Shown piece after piece: positions 1-8,487 of a stretch of DNA of 64,000 bases. The DNA comes from Lysobacterales bacterium PRO7 (GTDB taxonomy: Bacteria > Pseudomonadota > Gammaproteobacteria > Xanthomonadales > Rhodanobacteraceae), in NCBI GenBank assembly GCA_021404785.1, contig QWHH01000002.1:1-64000 (forward strand). Direction: 5' to 3'. A program made the position numbers and the translations under genes. The notes below the pieces were generated by a model. The model searched no databases. It saw only the letters and a list, made by a program, of their open reading frames with translations, and was not told the origin of the DNA. How positions within the stretch are numbered: the stretch's first letter is position 1; each line of letters begins with the position of its first letter.

Positions 1-397
1 TGCGTTGCGCGGAGGCGGCCAGCATTTGCGCGTCGGCCGCGGCACGCTGCGCGGCGCGCACGCCACGCGGCGGGATGCGCTGCACGATGCCGATCGTCTG
101 CATCGTCATCGAATCGGCCAGCGGATCGAAGGCACCACCGCCGGTGGCGGTGAGATTGTCCAGCCCGATGCCAAGTTCCGGATCCGGCAGGCGCCCGGCG
201 CGCATGCGATCTTCGCGTGCGGCGTCCACGCGCGCGGCGTCGGCGGCAAGCAAAGGCGCGTTGCGCACGGCCAGCACGACCGCCGCGTCCAGGGTCAGGG
301 GCGTGACTTCCGCAGCGTGCGCAAACGATGCGCAGGCAACGGCGGCGACAAGGGGCAACAACGCATGCATGCGCCGGTTGCAAATACGGGTAACCAT
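1..397 (-). CDS. Outer-membrane efflux protein, CzcC/CusC (TolC) family, N-terminal part
   Basis: The reading frame is open from an ATG at 397 through the left window edge, giving about 132 N-terminal residues. The first 28 or so residues form a signal peptide: Arg residues, then a hydrophobic run LLPLVAAVACASF ending in AHA. The mature start (LTLDAAVVLAVRNAPLLAAD) matches the first helix of outer-membrane factors in heavy-metal RND pumps, which form the outer-membrane tunnel of a tripartite efflux system. The fusion protein and pump genes would be expected beyond the left edge. The gene lies 69 bp downstream of a small Cys/His/Met-rich gene on the same strand. The family is clear; the metal substrate is inferred only from that neighbour. 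Confidence 0.85.
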   Translation of the reverse strand, partial: MVTRICNRRMHALLPLVAAVACASFAHAAEVTPLTLDAAVVLAVRNAPLLAADAARVDAAREDRMRAGRLPDPELGIGLDNLTATGGGAFDPLADSMTMQTIGIVQRIPPRGVRAAQRAAADAQMLAASAQR

Positions 398-466
398 GCA
401 AACTCCACAGGCGACGGAAAACGCGCCATCCGCAAGGACGGCGGCCTCGACATCAGCAGTGGAGCA

Positions 467-856
467 CTAGATCTGGCGCGAACAGTACAGGTCTGCCAGC
501 GGCGGCGACGGGTGCGGCAGGTTGCGCAGCGAAGGTGGCGCCGCCGCAAGGGATACAACGACGACCGTGGCGGCCGGCAGCGCCGGCAGTACGAGCGGCG
601 GCACGTCCAGCGCATGCGCATCGGGTGAAGGCGTGACGGCGGCGCTGGCACAGTGGTGGGCGCACAATGTCGCCGCGTCGCCGTGCATCGACGCCATGTC
701 CGCTGCCGCCATGCCCATGCAATCGCTGCCCGCGACGGAACCCGAGACAGCACAAAAATGCGCGGCAAACGCGAATTGCTGGAACAACAGGGCGAACGCT
801 GCCAACGCCGCCAGGCGCAGGCGCAACCGTCGACCCGCGAAAAACTTCCGTTTCAT
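467..856 (-). CDS. Small exported Cys/His/Met-rich protein, possible metal-resistance accessory factor
   Basis: The product is 129 aa. It has a basic N-terminus (MKRKFFAGRRLRLR) and a hydrophobic segment ending FAFAAHFC, so it is probably exported. After it come clustered potential metal ligands: CMGMAAADMASMHG and CAHHC around residues 46-70. A proline-rich stretch and a C-terminal LYCSRQI follow. I do not recognise a named family with certainty. The position, directly upstream of a CzcC/TolC-type outer-membrane gene on the same strand, fits the small periplasmic proteins often seen ahead of copper or heavy-metal efflux genes. Metal binding is inferred from composition and neighbourhood, not shown. 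Confidence 0.6.
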   Translation of the reverse strand: MKRKFFAGRRLRLRLAALAAFALLFQQFAFAAHFCAVSGSVAGSDCMGMAAADMASMHGDAATLCAHHCASAAVTPSPDAHALDVPPLVLPALPAATVVVVSLAAAPPSLRNLPHPSPPLADLYCSRQI

Positions 857-971
857 AGAACAAGTTTAGCGCAAATGCGCGCGTGGCGCCCTCGCCCCCC
901 GCCCGGCGCGGCAGGCGCGCCGCTTGCTACACTTTGTGCCTAGCGATCATGCGCAGCGAACGACATCGTCG

Positions 972-1823
972 ATGAACTACCGCCATGCCTTTCACGCGGG
1001 CAACTTTGCCGATGTGTTCAAGCACGCGATTCTGACCGGCCTGATCGAATCACTCAAGGCCAAGCAGACGCCGTTTCGCTACCTCGACACCCATGCCGGC
1101 GCCGGCCGTTACGACCTGCACGGCGAGCATGCGCGCAAGACGCGCGAACACCAAGCCGGCGTGCAGCGCCTGCTCGACGCCGTGCGCCTGCCCGCGCCGC
1201 TGCATATCTATTTGAACCTGGTGCGCGCACTGAACTCCGGCAATGCCGCGCAGGATATCGCGGTCTATCCGGGCTCACCGCTTATCGCCAGCCTGCTGAT
1301 GCGCGAAAGCGATCGCGCGACCTTGTGCGAATTGCAGGCGGACGAAACCGCTGCGTTGAAAAAGCTCTTCGCCGGCGATGCACGCATCGCCGTGCATCAG
1401 CGCGACGGCTACGCGGCGATGGATGCACTGCTGCCGCCACCCGAACGCCGCGGCCTGGTGCTGATCGATCCGCCGTTCGAAGCGCAGGAAGCCGAATTCG
1501 ACACCATCGAGGCGGCATTGGCGAAGGCACTCGTGCGCTGGCCGATCGGCATGTATGCGATCTGGTACCCAATCAAGCTGCGCCAGCAGACCGCAGCGTT
1601 CCTGCGCAGCTTCGCACGGCGCAAAATTCCGAAAGTGCTGTGCGCGGAATTGCTGCTGCACCCGGACAATTCCGCCCTGCGCCTGAACGGCTGCGGCATG
1701 GTCATCGTCAACCCGCCGTGGAAGTTCGACCGCCAGCTTGAAGAGCTCCTGCCCGTGCTGCGCGAACATCTCGCGCAGGGCCGCTTCGGCGAGCAGCGCG
1801 TGCGGTGGTTAACGGGGGAGTGA
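972..1823 (+). CDS. rlmJ: 23S rRNA (adenine(2030)-N6)-methyltransferase RlmJ
   Basis: RlmJ N6-methylates A2030 of 23S rRNA using S-adenosylmethionine. The product is 283 aa, close to the 280 aa of the E. coli enzyme. It opens with the family signature MNYRHAFHAGNFADVFKH and carries the amino-methyltransferase motif IDPPFE, whose catalytic Asp is residue 166. An upstream in-frame ATG exists at 924, but the conserved N-terminus begins at 972, so I use that start. The gene stands alone, divergent from the metal-resistance pair on its left and convergent with the ATPase on its right. Confidence 0.95.
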   Translation: MNYRHAFHAGNFADVFKHAILTGLIESLKAKQTPFRYLDTHAGAGRYDLHGEHARKTREHQAGVQRLLDAVRLPAPLHIYLNLVRALNSGNAAQDIAVYPGSPLIASLLMRESDRATLCELQADETAALKKLFAGDARIAVHQRDGYAAMDALLPPPERRGLVLIDPPFEAQEAEFDTIEAALAKALVRWPIGMYAIWYPIKLRQQTAAFLRSFARRKIPKVLCAELLLHPDNSALRLNGCGMVIVNPPWKFDRQLEELLPVLREHLAQGRFGEQRVRWLTGE

Positions 1824-1917
1824 TGGACACGCATCGGATGATCACAACCCCCACCTGCAAGCCCAGTGTGCGCATTTTTCAGCTTGCCCATGAAGTTTCT
1901 TGCTCGTGCCTTTCGCT

Positions 1918-1941
1918 ATCAACCATCAACCATCAACTATC
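1918..1941. repeat. Heptamer tandem repeat, three units
   Basis: The unit ATCAACC occurs at 1918 and 1925, followed by ATCAACT at 1932 and a partial ATC at 1939. It sits between the rlmJ stop and the end of the DUF4143 ATPase gene, in the middle of a 123-bp convergent gap. It could be a simple slippage repeat; I see no gene or hairpin using it. Confidence 0.6.
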
Positions 1942-1946
1942 CACGC

Positions 1947-3194
1947 TCACCGCAGCTCCCAAAGCATTCGAATCGGTACGGCGTACATGCCTTCGCCGAA
2001 GCGGGCACAGGTTTCGCCGTCGTAGAGCACCACGCCGGCGACAAAGCGCTTGCCGGCCACGTCGCGCAGGCGGCGTAGCCCGCTGAAATCAGCCGCGGTA
2101 ACCGTGGCGGAGGCTTTTACCTCGACGCCGGCAAGCTCGCGTGCGCCGCGTTCGATGACGATATCCACTTCCTGCATGTTCTGGTCGCGGAAATGGAAGA
2201 AGGCATGGTCGCGCACATTCCAGCTCGCCTGCTTGCGCAGCTCCTGAAACACGAAAGTTTCCAGCAGGTGGCCGAACAGCGCACGGTCGGCGGCCAGCGC
2301 TCCAGTGTCCACGCCCAACAGGCCACAGGCCAAGCCGGTGTCGCCAAAATGCAGCTTCGGGGTCTTGACCAGCCGACTGGCGCGATTGCTGTACCAGGGC
2401 GGCAGGCGTTCGAGCAGGAAAATACGCTCCAGCAGGGTGACGTAGTCGCCGATGGTTGGGCGGCTGAGCTGGAAAGGTGCGGCCAGCTCGCTGAGGTTGA
2501 ACAGTTGCGCGGTGTGGGCGGCGGCGTGCGCCAACAGGCGCGGCAGCACATCGAGCGCGCTGATACGGGACATGTCGCGCACGTCGCGCTGGATCAGGGC
2601 GTCGATGTAATCGCGATACCAGTTGGCGCGGCGCCGTCCCGCTGGACGCACCAGTGCCGCCGGATAGCCGCCTGCCGTCACGCGGACGATGAGCTCGTCT
2701 TTCAGGCGCGGCACGTTGCGATGCTTGAAGTCGCCTACGAAAAGTTTTTCGAGAAAGTGCGACGCCTTGCCCGCCAGCTCGCACTGGGCCAGCGGGTGCA
2801 GGCGCTGGATCGCCATGCGACCGGCCAGCGAATCGGCCAGCTTAGGCAGCAACAGTACATTAGCCGAACCCGTCAGCAGAAAGCGGCCGGGTTGGCGGTC
2901 GCGATCGATCACGGCCTTCAGCGTCGTGAACAAACCCGGTACACGCTGTACCTCGTCCAGAATGACGCGCGACGGCAGGCTGTCCACGAAGCCGACCGGG
3001 TCGGATTCCGCAGCGGTGCGCGAAATGTTGTCGTCGAAGCTGATGTAGGCATAACCACGCTTGGTTCCAAGCATCCGCGCCAGCGTGGTCTTGCCGCACT
3101 GGCGTGCGCCATGCAGCAGCACCACTGGCGAATCGGCCAGGGCTTCGACGACCAGCGGTTCTGCAAGGCGGGAATACAGCGCGGGTTCCGGCAT
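1947..3194 (-). CDS. AAA_14/DUF4143 family ATP-binding protein
   Basis: The product is 415 aa with the layout of the widespread AAA_14 plus DUF4143 family. Walker A (GARQCGKTT) is at residues 29-37, Walker B (VILDEVQ) at 77-83 and a sensor-like FLLTGSAN near 105-112. The C-terminal half is the DUF4143 domain, which ends in a PD-(D/E)XK-like region with VDIVIERGARELAGVEVKAS. The cellular role of the family is not well defined, and members are commonly strain-specific. The gene is isolated: it is convergent with rlmJ and has a good sigma-70 promoter of its own at 3224-3253. I do not propose a function beyond nucleotide-dependent activity. Confidence 0.88.
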   Translation of the reverse strand: MPEPALYSRLAEPLVVEALADSPVVLLHGARQCGKTTLARMLGTKRGYAYISFDDNISRTAAESDPVGFVDSLPSRVILDEVQRVPGLFTTLKAVIDRDRQPGRFLLTGSANVLLLPKLADSLAGRMAIQRLHPLAQCELAGKASHFLEKLFVGDFKHRNVPRLKDELIVRVTAGGYPAALVRPAGRRRANWYRDYIDALIQRDVRDMSRISALDVLPRLLAHAAAHTAQLFNLSELAAPFQLSRPTIGDYVTLLERIFLLERLPPWYSNRASRLVKTPKLHFGDTGLACGLLGVDTGALAADRALFGHLLETFVFQELRKQASWNVRDHAFFHFRDQNMQEVDIVIERGARELAGVEVKASATVTAADFSGLRRLRDVAGKRFVAGVVLYDGETCARFGEGMYAVPIRMLWELR

Positions 3195-3219
3195 AAGGGG
3201 ATTGAAAGGTTCTAGTCAG

Positions 3220-3258
3220 GCTGATTGTAATGTTTGCATAAAGCTGATTGCAAGGTTT
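3220..3258. repeat. Imperfect 16-bp direct repeat overlapping a promoter
   Basis: GCTGATTGTAATGTTT at 3220-3235 and GCTGATTGCAAGGTTT at 3243-3258 match at 14 of 16 positions. Their start-to-start spacing is 23 bp, close to two helical turns. One copy covers the -10 and the other the -35 of the promoter proposed for the DUF4143 ATPase, as a tandem operator would. No candidate regulator is encoded next to it. Confidence 0.55.
3224..3253 (-). promoter_or_regulatory. Predicted sigma-70 promoter of the DUF4143 ATPase gene
   Basis: On the minus strand, -35 TTGCAA (3253-3248) and -10 TACAAT (3229-3224) are separated by 18 bp. The predicted start of transcription is about 23 bp before the ATG at 3194. 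The surrounding DNA is more AT-rich than the coding regions. Confidence 0.55.
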
Positions 3259-3481
3259 ATAGCAAGATGGTTGAACCCATTGGCGGCGTCCAATCTCTTG
3301 CCGGGTTGCCACTGGATCACGCATGAAACCTGGCAAGCGCAGGCCTTCTCGCGCAAGAAGCGAACAATGGTAGGCGGGCGGCATCGTGGACCAGCCAGTC
3401 GCCCTCAGGTATTCGCCCAGCAACTGTTTGCTGGCAATCGAGAAAATTCCTGTTCGGGAATACCCGAGCCAATGAAAGCGA

Positions 3482-4003
3482 TTACGGCGTCTTCGCCTTA
3501 ATATTCGCGCTGCGCACCAGCACGCCGCCGTAATACGCGATGTAATAACCGACGACGACGCCGAAGATCGCGAGCGTCAGCGGACTCTTCTGGTAGGCGC
3601 CGAACGGATTGGTGCTGGCCTGATGCGCGGCCTGCATGGCCGGGTACACGATCATGAAACGGTAGACGATGCGGCCGAGCAGCAAGGCGGAGACGAACAG
3701 GCCGATCCAGGTGTGTGGCGTGTAGAAATTGCCCTGCGCTGTGGTCTCGAATTGCGTGTGCTTCAATCCCAGCCAGGCCAGCGCCACGCCGCCGGCGAGA
3801 CCCGCCGCCATCGCACCGAACAATTCCACGTTGCGCGCCGACGTGATCAACACCATCGCGCCGACCACGCCGAGCAGGATCATTCGAGTCCGCATGCGAG
3901 TCGGACTCACCCGCTGGCGGCCTATATTGCGGCGCACGCGGCGGTAGATCGCCCAGGCCACGAATGCCGCGACCAGCATCGGGGTAACCAGTTTCGGATC
4001 CAT
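3482..4003 (-). CDS. Four-helix integral membrane protein, CcdC/DUF1453-like
   Basis: The product is 173 aa with about four hydrophobic segments, near residues 7-20, 40-56, 63-80 and 98-118, and another around 140-160. A basic loop after the first helix reads YRRVRRNIGRQRVS. This N-terminal pattern resembles DUF1453/CcdC-like membrane proteins. I recognise no active-site motif. It is the last gene of a same-strand run with the CDF transporter and the MmcQ-like gene (27-bp gap to the CDF gene), so it may be co-transcribed with them. Function unknown. Confidence 0.7.
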   Translation of the reverse strand: MDPKLVTPMLVAAFVAWAIYRRVRRNIGRQRVSPTRMRTRMILLGVVGAMVLITSARNVELFGAMAAGLAGGVALAWLGLKHTQFETTAQGNFYTPHTWIGLFVSALLLGRIVYRFMIVYPAMQAAHQASTNPFGAYQKSPLTLAIFGVVVGYYIAYYGGVLVRSANIKAKTP

Positions 4004-4030
4004 ACCATGCCCTCGTCGAAATCAATTACG

Positions 4031-4939
4031 TCAGTCGGCAACATCCGGTTCGAAGAACGACCAGCGGATCTCCGGGAAGCGCGCCTTCATCGCCGCCTCG
4101 ACACGATTGATGGCAGCGATGAGTTCGCTGCCGGATTGCTCGCCGCGCATCTTCGCCTTGGTTGCGACCATCAGATCCGGACCCAGTTGCAGCGTGATCA
4201 GGTTGAACAGGTGTTCGACGTCGGGCTGTGCGCGCACGAACTCGGCCAGCGCCGCGTGCAGCTCGGGTTCAGCGCTCTGCCCCACCAGCAAGGACGCGAC
4301 TTCACGCGCGACGAACACGGCGACCACGCACAGCAATACGCCGATGGCGATGGAACCGGTGGCGTCGTAGACCAGATTGCCGCTCAGCATGGTCGCGAGC
4401 ACCGCGGCAAGCGCGAACACGAGACCCAGCAAGGCGGCGAGGTCTTCGCCGAACACCACGATGAGTTCACTCTGGCGACTGTCGCGAAACCAGCGCCACA
4501 GGCTACGATTGCCGCGCGCCTTGTTGACCTCGCGCAAACAACCCCACATCGAGAATGATTCGGCGACGATGCCGAATACCAGCACACCAATCGCCAGCCA
4601 TGGCCAGCGTAATGGCTCGTGCACTTCGAGTTTGTGGATGCCTTCATAAATCGAAAACATGCCGCCGATACTGAACAGCAGCAGCGCGACCAGGAACGAC
4701 CAGAAATACACGACCATGCCATAGCCGAGCGGGTGATCCGGCGACGCCGCACGCCGGGCCTGGCGCATGCCGATCAGCAGCAATACCTGATTGCCGCAGT
4801 CGGCCAGCGAATGCACGGCCTCGGCCGCCATCGAACCGGAACCCGTGATCAACGCCGCGACAAGTTTGGCGACGAAGATCGCGAAGTTCGCGCCCAGTGC
4901 CAGGAAAATGGTTTTCAGGGAATCGGCTTTGGCGGACAT
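4031..4939 (-). CDS. Cation diffusion facilitator (CDF) family metal transporter
   Basis: CDF proteins export divalent metals (Zn, Fe, Mn, Co) from the cytoplasm in exchange for protons. The product is 302 aa with six predicted membrane helices and a cytoplasmic C-terminal domain of about 85 aa. The helix-2 metal site HSLAD is at residues 43-47. The helix-5 site reads GEDLAAL (E165, D166) rather than the HxxxD of zinc-type CDFs. This resembles the ZnT9-like branch and may mean a different metal preference. Just 1 bp separates its start from the stop of the upstream MmcQ/YjbR gene, so the two are probably co-translated. Confidence 0.9.
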   Translation of the reverse strand: MSAKADSLKTIFLALGANFAIFVAKLVAALITGSGSMAAEAVHSLADCGNQVLLLIGMRQARRAASPDHPLGYGMVVYFWSFLVALLLFSIGGMFSIYEGIHKLEVHEPLRWPWLAIGVLVFGIVAESFSMWGCLREVNKARGNRSLWRWFRDSRQSELIVVFGEDLAALLGLVFALAAVLATMLSGNLVYDATGSIAIGVLLCVVAVFVAREVASLLVGQSAEPELHAALAEFVRAQPDVEHLFNLITLQLGPDLMVATKAKMRGEQSGSELIAAINRVEAAMKARFPEIRWSFFEPDVAD

Positions 4940-4940
4940 G

Positions 4941-5339
4941 TCAGATATTGCGCTTGCGTTTGACGCGCCTTTTCGGCGCTGTGGATTCGAGTGTGACCAG
5001 CGCCGCCTGTTGACGTTTGCTCAAACCGGTGCGAACGAGTGTGTAGGAACGTCGCACGAACGTCTCGATCGCAGCGCGTGCGAAGCGCTCGGGCTCGGTC
5101 AGCGTGATCCAGAACGGCCGCGCCGGATAATGCGCAGGCACAACGCCGGCTTGCGCAGTCAATCCGACGAAATGCTCGGGTTCGACCGCGAACGACAAGC
5201 GTCCACGTTCGGGACCGCGCAGGCACAGCGTCGTGAACACCCGGCCCGCGACGCTGAGCACTAAATCGTCCTCACGACTGGTCGCTACGGTCACGCCTGG
5301 CCAAGCGCCGCTGAATTTTTCCAACTCCACCGCGTTCAA
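4941..5339 (-). CDS. MmcQ/YjbR family protein (DUF419)
   Basis: The product is 132 aa and has the compact alpha/beta fold pattern of YjbR proteins: an N-terminal ELEKFSGAWPGVT segment, two to three strands through LSFAVEPEHFVGLTAQAG, and a central VVPAHYPARPFWITL motif. The C-terminus is a highly basic tail (KRRVKRKRN). Some relatives bind DNA, but the family role is not settled. The start used is a TTG; a GTG three codons later (5330) is also possible. It is the first gene of the unit that continues into the CDF transporter. Confidence 0.82.
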   Translation of the reverse strand: MNAVELEKFSGAWPGVTVATSREDDLVLSVAGRVFTTLCLRGPERGRLSFAVEPEHFVGLTAQAGVVPAHYPARPFWITLTEPERFARAAIETFVRRSYTLVRTGLSKRQQAALVTLESTAPKRRVKRKRNI

Positions 5340-5394
5340 GTGCGTGCGCGCCCACTCAAAGCGCGCACTGTAGCAAAACGGCGCAACCGGCGCG

Positions 5395-8300
5395 TCAGGT
5401 CGCCGCGGCCAGCGGACGCCGGCCCCGCAACCGCTGTTGTACGCGGTCGAACCACAAATAGATCACCGGCGTCAGGTACAGGGTCAGCACCTGCGAAGTC
5501 AGCAGGCCGCCGACCACGGCGACGCCGAGCGGCCGCCGAGATTCGGCGCCGGCGCCCAGGCCCAGCGCGATCGGCAAGGTTCCCATGAGCGCCGCGAAGC
5601 TGGTCATCATGATCGGGCGGAAGCGCACCATGCAGGCGTCGAAGATGGCCTGCTGCGCGGGCTCGCCGACACGCTGCTTTTCCAGTGCGAAGTCGATCAT
5701 CATGATCGCGTTCTTCTTGACGATACCGATCAGCATGATCAGTCCCACCGCCGAATACAGGTTCAAGTCGATGCGGAAAATCATCAGCGTCAGCAATGCA
5801 CCGAATGCCGCCGTCGGCAGCCCGGACAGAATCGTGAGTGGATGCAGGAAGCTCTCGTACAGAATCCCAAGTACGAGATAAATCACGAAGATCGCGAGCA
5901 GCAGCAGGATGCCCATGCCGGCAATCGACGACTGGAACGCCTGCGCCGTGCCCTGGAACGAACCGGTGATCGTGTCAGGCACCTTGAGTTTGGCTACTGC
6001 ACCATCGATACGCTCGACCGCCTGACTCAGGCTGACGCCGGGCGCGAGGTTAAACGACACCGTCGCCGCCGGAACCTGGCCGAGATGGCTGATCGTGGCC
6101 GCGCCGACGGATCTGGAGAAACTTGCCACGGCGGACAGCGGCACCAGCTTGCCGCTGTCACCGCGGATGTAGAGTTGCGCGAGCACGGCCGGATCGTTCT
6201 GCCGGGCCGGGTCGACCTGCATCAGCACCCAGTACTGGTCGATGGCGGTGTAAATGGTGGAAACCTGCTGCGGCCCGAACGCGGTATACAACGCGCTTTC
6301 GATCTGCGCGGCGCTCACGCCGACGGCCGCGGCGGCATCGCGATCAATGTGCACGTCGAGTTGGGGTGTGGCGATCTGCAGGTCGCTGGTCACGTCCTGG
6401 AATCCCGGCAACTTCGCGATCGCGGCGACGAGCTTGGGCACGAACGCGAACAGTTCGCGCGTGTCCGTATCCTGCAGCGTGTACTGGTACTGGGTCTTGG
6501 TCAGGTGGCCGCCGATGCGAATGATCGGGATGTTCTGCAGGAAAACCGTGAAGCCCGGGATGCCGGTGAGTTTCGGGCGCAGTTCCTGAATCACCTCCTG
6601 CGGCGAGGCGCGTTCGCTGCGCGGTTTCAAGGTGACGATCATGCGGCCCAGGTTCATGGTCGTCGACTGGCCGGAAACGCCGATGAAGGTGAGCACGCCG
6701 GCGACATTGCGATCGGCGCGAATGATCTTCGCGGCTTCCTCCTGCTTGCGCGCCATGTCGTCGAAGCCGACATCCTGCGCGGCCTCGGTGAACACGAACA
6801 ACTGACCGGTGTCGTCTTCGGGCAGGAATCCCTTCGGCACCTTAACGAACAAGACGACGGTCGCAAGCAGGATCAGTCCGAACACGGCGAGCACGACTCT
6901 TTGGTGCTGGAGACACGCGGTCAGCGTGCGTCGATAGAAACCGGCCATCGCTTCAAAACCGCGCTCGCAGGCCTGATAAATGCGGCCGTGTCTGCCTTCG
7001 CCATGCGGCTTCAGCATGCGACTGCACAGCATCGGCGTGAGGCTCAGCGACACGAAGCCCGACACCAGCACCGCCGCGACGATGGTCACCGCGAATTCGT
7101 GCAGCAGGCGGCCGATGATGCCGCCCATGAACAGCACCGGGATGAACACCGCCGCCAGCGACAGCGTCATCGACACGATGGTGAATCCGATTTCGCGCGC
7201 GCCGTCGAACGTCGCCTGCAATGCGCCCTTGCCCATTTCCATGTGGCGCGAGATGTTTTCCAGCATGACGATGGCGTCGTCGACGACGAAGCCCACGCAC
7301 AGGGTCAGCGCCATCAACGACAGGTTGTCGAGGCTGTAACCGAACGGATACATCACCGCAAACGTGCCGACGATGGACATCGGCAGCGCGAGCGAGGGAA
7401 TGATCGTCGCGCGCAGGTTGCGCAGGAAAATGAAGATCACCAGCACGACGAGGATCAGCGCAAGGAACAGGCTGAATTGCACGTCGTTAACCGAAGCGCG
7501 GATGCTCTGCGTGCGGTCGTAGAACACCGTCAGGTCGATGCCGGCCGGCAACTGCTTCTCGAATTTCGACAGCACCGCGCGAATGCGCTCGACCACGGCG
7601 ATGGTATTCACGCCCGGCTGTCTTTGCACCCCCAGGAACACGCCGATCTGGCCGTTGTACGAGTCGCTGTGCTTGTCGTTCTGGATGCCGTCGTACACAT
7701 GCGCGATATCGGACAGGCGCACCGGCGCGCCATTTTGGTAACTCACGATCAGCCGACCGAACGGTTTGGCCGCTTCGAACTGGCCGTTGACCATCACGTT
7801 GAAGGTGCGCTTGGCGCCATACAGCGTGCCGGTCGGCAGATCGACATTGCCATCCGCCACCGCCTGACGCACCTGATCGATGCCGATCCCGCGCGCGGCC
7901 ATCGCGGAAGGATCAAGGTCGATGCGCACCGCATATTTCGCCGACCCGAAGACATTGACCTGGGCCACGCCTTCGACCATCGACAGGCGCTGCGCGAGCA
8001 AGGACTCGGCGTATTCGTCCACCTTCGACAACGGCATCGTCTTGCTGGTCAGGCTGACGTAGAAAATGGACGCGTCCGCCGGATTGACCTTGCGGAACGT
8101 CGGCGGCGTGGTCATCGTCGGCGGCAGTTGCTTGAGCGCCGCTGAAATGGCCGATTGCACGTCCAGCGCCGCCGCGTCGATGTCGCGGTCGAGCGAGAAC
8201 TGCAGCGTGATCTGGGTCTGGCCCAGGCCCGAATCCGAGGTCATCGAATCCAGCGAAGGAATCGACGAGAACTGTTTTTCCAGCGGCGTCGCCACCGCCG

Positions 8301-8481
8301 AGGCCATGGTCTCGGGAGACGCGCCCGGCAGACTGGCGCTGACCTGGATGGTCGGAAAATCCACGTTCGGCAGATCCGACACCGGTAACAGTCTATACGC
8401 CGCGATGCCGAACACGAGGATGCCGAGCATGACCAGGGTGGTCATGACCGGCCGGCGCACGAAGATTTCGGAAACGCTCAC
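5395..8481 (-). CDS. RND multidrug efflux permease, MdtB/MdtC-like (HAE1)
   Basis: This is an inner-membrane proton/drug antiporter that takes up substrates from the periplasm and inner membrane. The product is 1028 aa, with 12 predicted helices and two large periplasmic loops. The N-terminus (MSVSEIFVRRPVMTTLVM) and the sequence VSDLPNVDFPTIQV match the MdtB/MdtC group. The proton-relay motif GFVVDDAIVMLENI carries Asp401 and Asp402 in helix 4. The gene starts 6 bp after the stop of the membrane-fusion gene. Only one permease gene is present, unlike mdtABC, so the pump is probably a homotrimer. No outer-membrane factor is encoded next to it. Confidence 0.94.
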   Translation of the reverse strand: MSVSEIFVRRPVMTTLVMLGILVFGIAAYRLLPVSDLPNVDFPTIQVSASLPGASPETMASAVATPLEKQFSSIPSLDSMTSDSGLGQTQITLQFSLDRDIDAAALDVQSAISAALKQLPPTMTTPPTFRKVNPADASIFYVSLTSKTMPLSKVDEYAESLLAQRLSMVEGVAQVNVFGSAKYAVRIDLDPSAMAARGIGIDQVRQAVADGNVDLPTGTLYGAKRTFNVMVNGQFEAAKPFGRLIVSYQNGAPVRLSDIAHVYDGIQNDKHSDSYNGQIGVFLGVQRQPGVNTIAVVERIRAVLSKFEKQLPAGIDLTVFYDRTQSIRASVNDVQFSLFLALILVVLVIFIFLRNLRATIIPSLALPMSIVGTFAVMYPFGYSLDNLSLMALTLCVGFVVDDAIVMLENISRHMEMGKGALQATFDGAREIGFTIVSMTLSLAAVFIPVLFMGGIIGRLLHEFAVTIVAAVLVSGFVSLSLTPMLCSRMLKPHGEGRHGRIYQACERGFEAMAGFYRRTLTACLQHQRVVLAVFGLILLATVVLFVKVPKGFLPEDDTGQLFVFTEAAQDVGFDDMARKQEEAAKIIRADRNVAGVLTFIGVSGQSTTMNLGRMIVTLKPRSERASPQEVIQELRPKLTGIPGFTVFLQNIPIIRIGGHLTKTQYQYTLQDTDTRELFAFVPKLVAAIAKLPGFQDVTSDLQIATPQLDVHIDRDAAAAVGVSAAQIESALYTAFGPQQVSTIYTAIDQYWVLMQVDPARQNDPAVLAQLYIRGDSGKLVPLSAVASFSRSVGAATISHLGQVPAATVSFNLAPGVSLSQAVERIDGAVAKLKVPDTITGSFQGTAQAFQSSIAGMGILLLLAIFVIYLVLGILYESFLHPLTILSGLPTAAFGALLTLMIFRIDLNLYSAVGLIMLIGIVKKNAIMMIDFALEKQRVGEPAQQAIFDACMVRFRPIMMTSFAALMGTLPIALGLGAGAESRRPLGVAVVGGLLTSQVLTLYLTPVIYLWFDRVQQRLRGRRPLAAAT

Positions 8482-8487
8482 GACGGC

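Noticed and set aside
5437..8145. A 902-aa open frame on the plus strand
   Set aside because: It is antisense to the full-length RND permease and reads as Arg/His/Gln-rich sequence with no family pattern, as is usual for GC-rich shadow frames.
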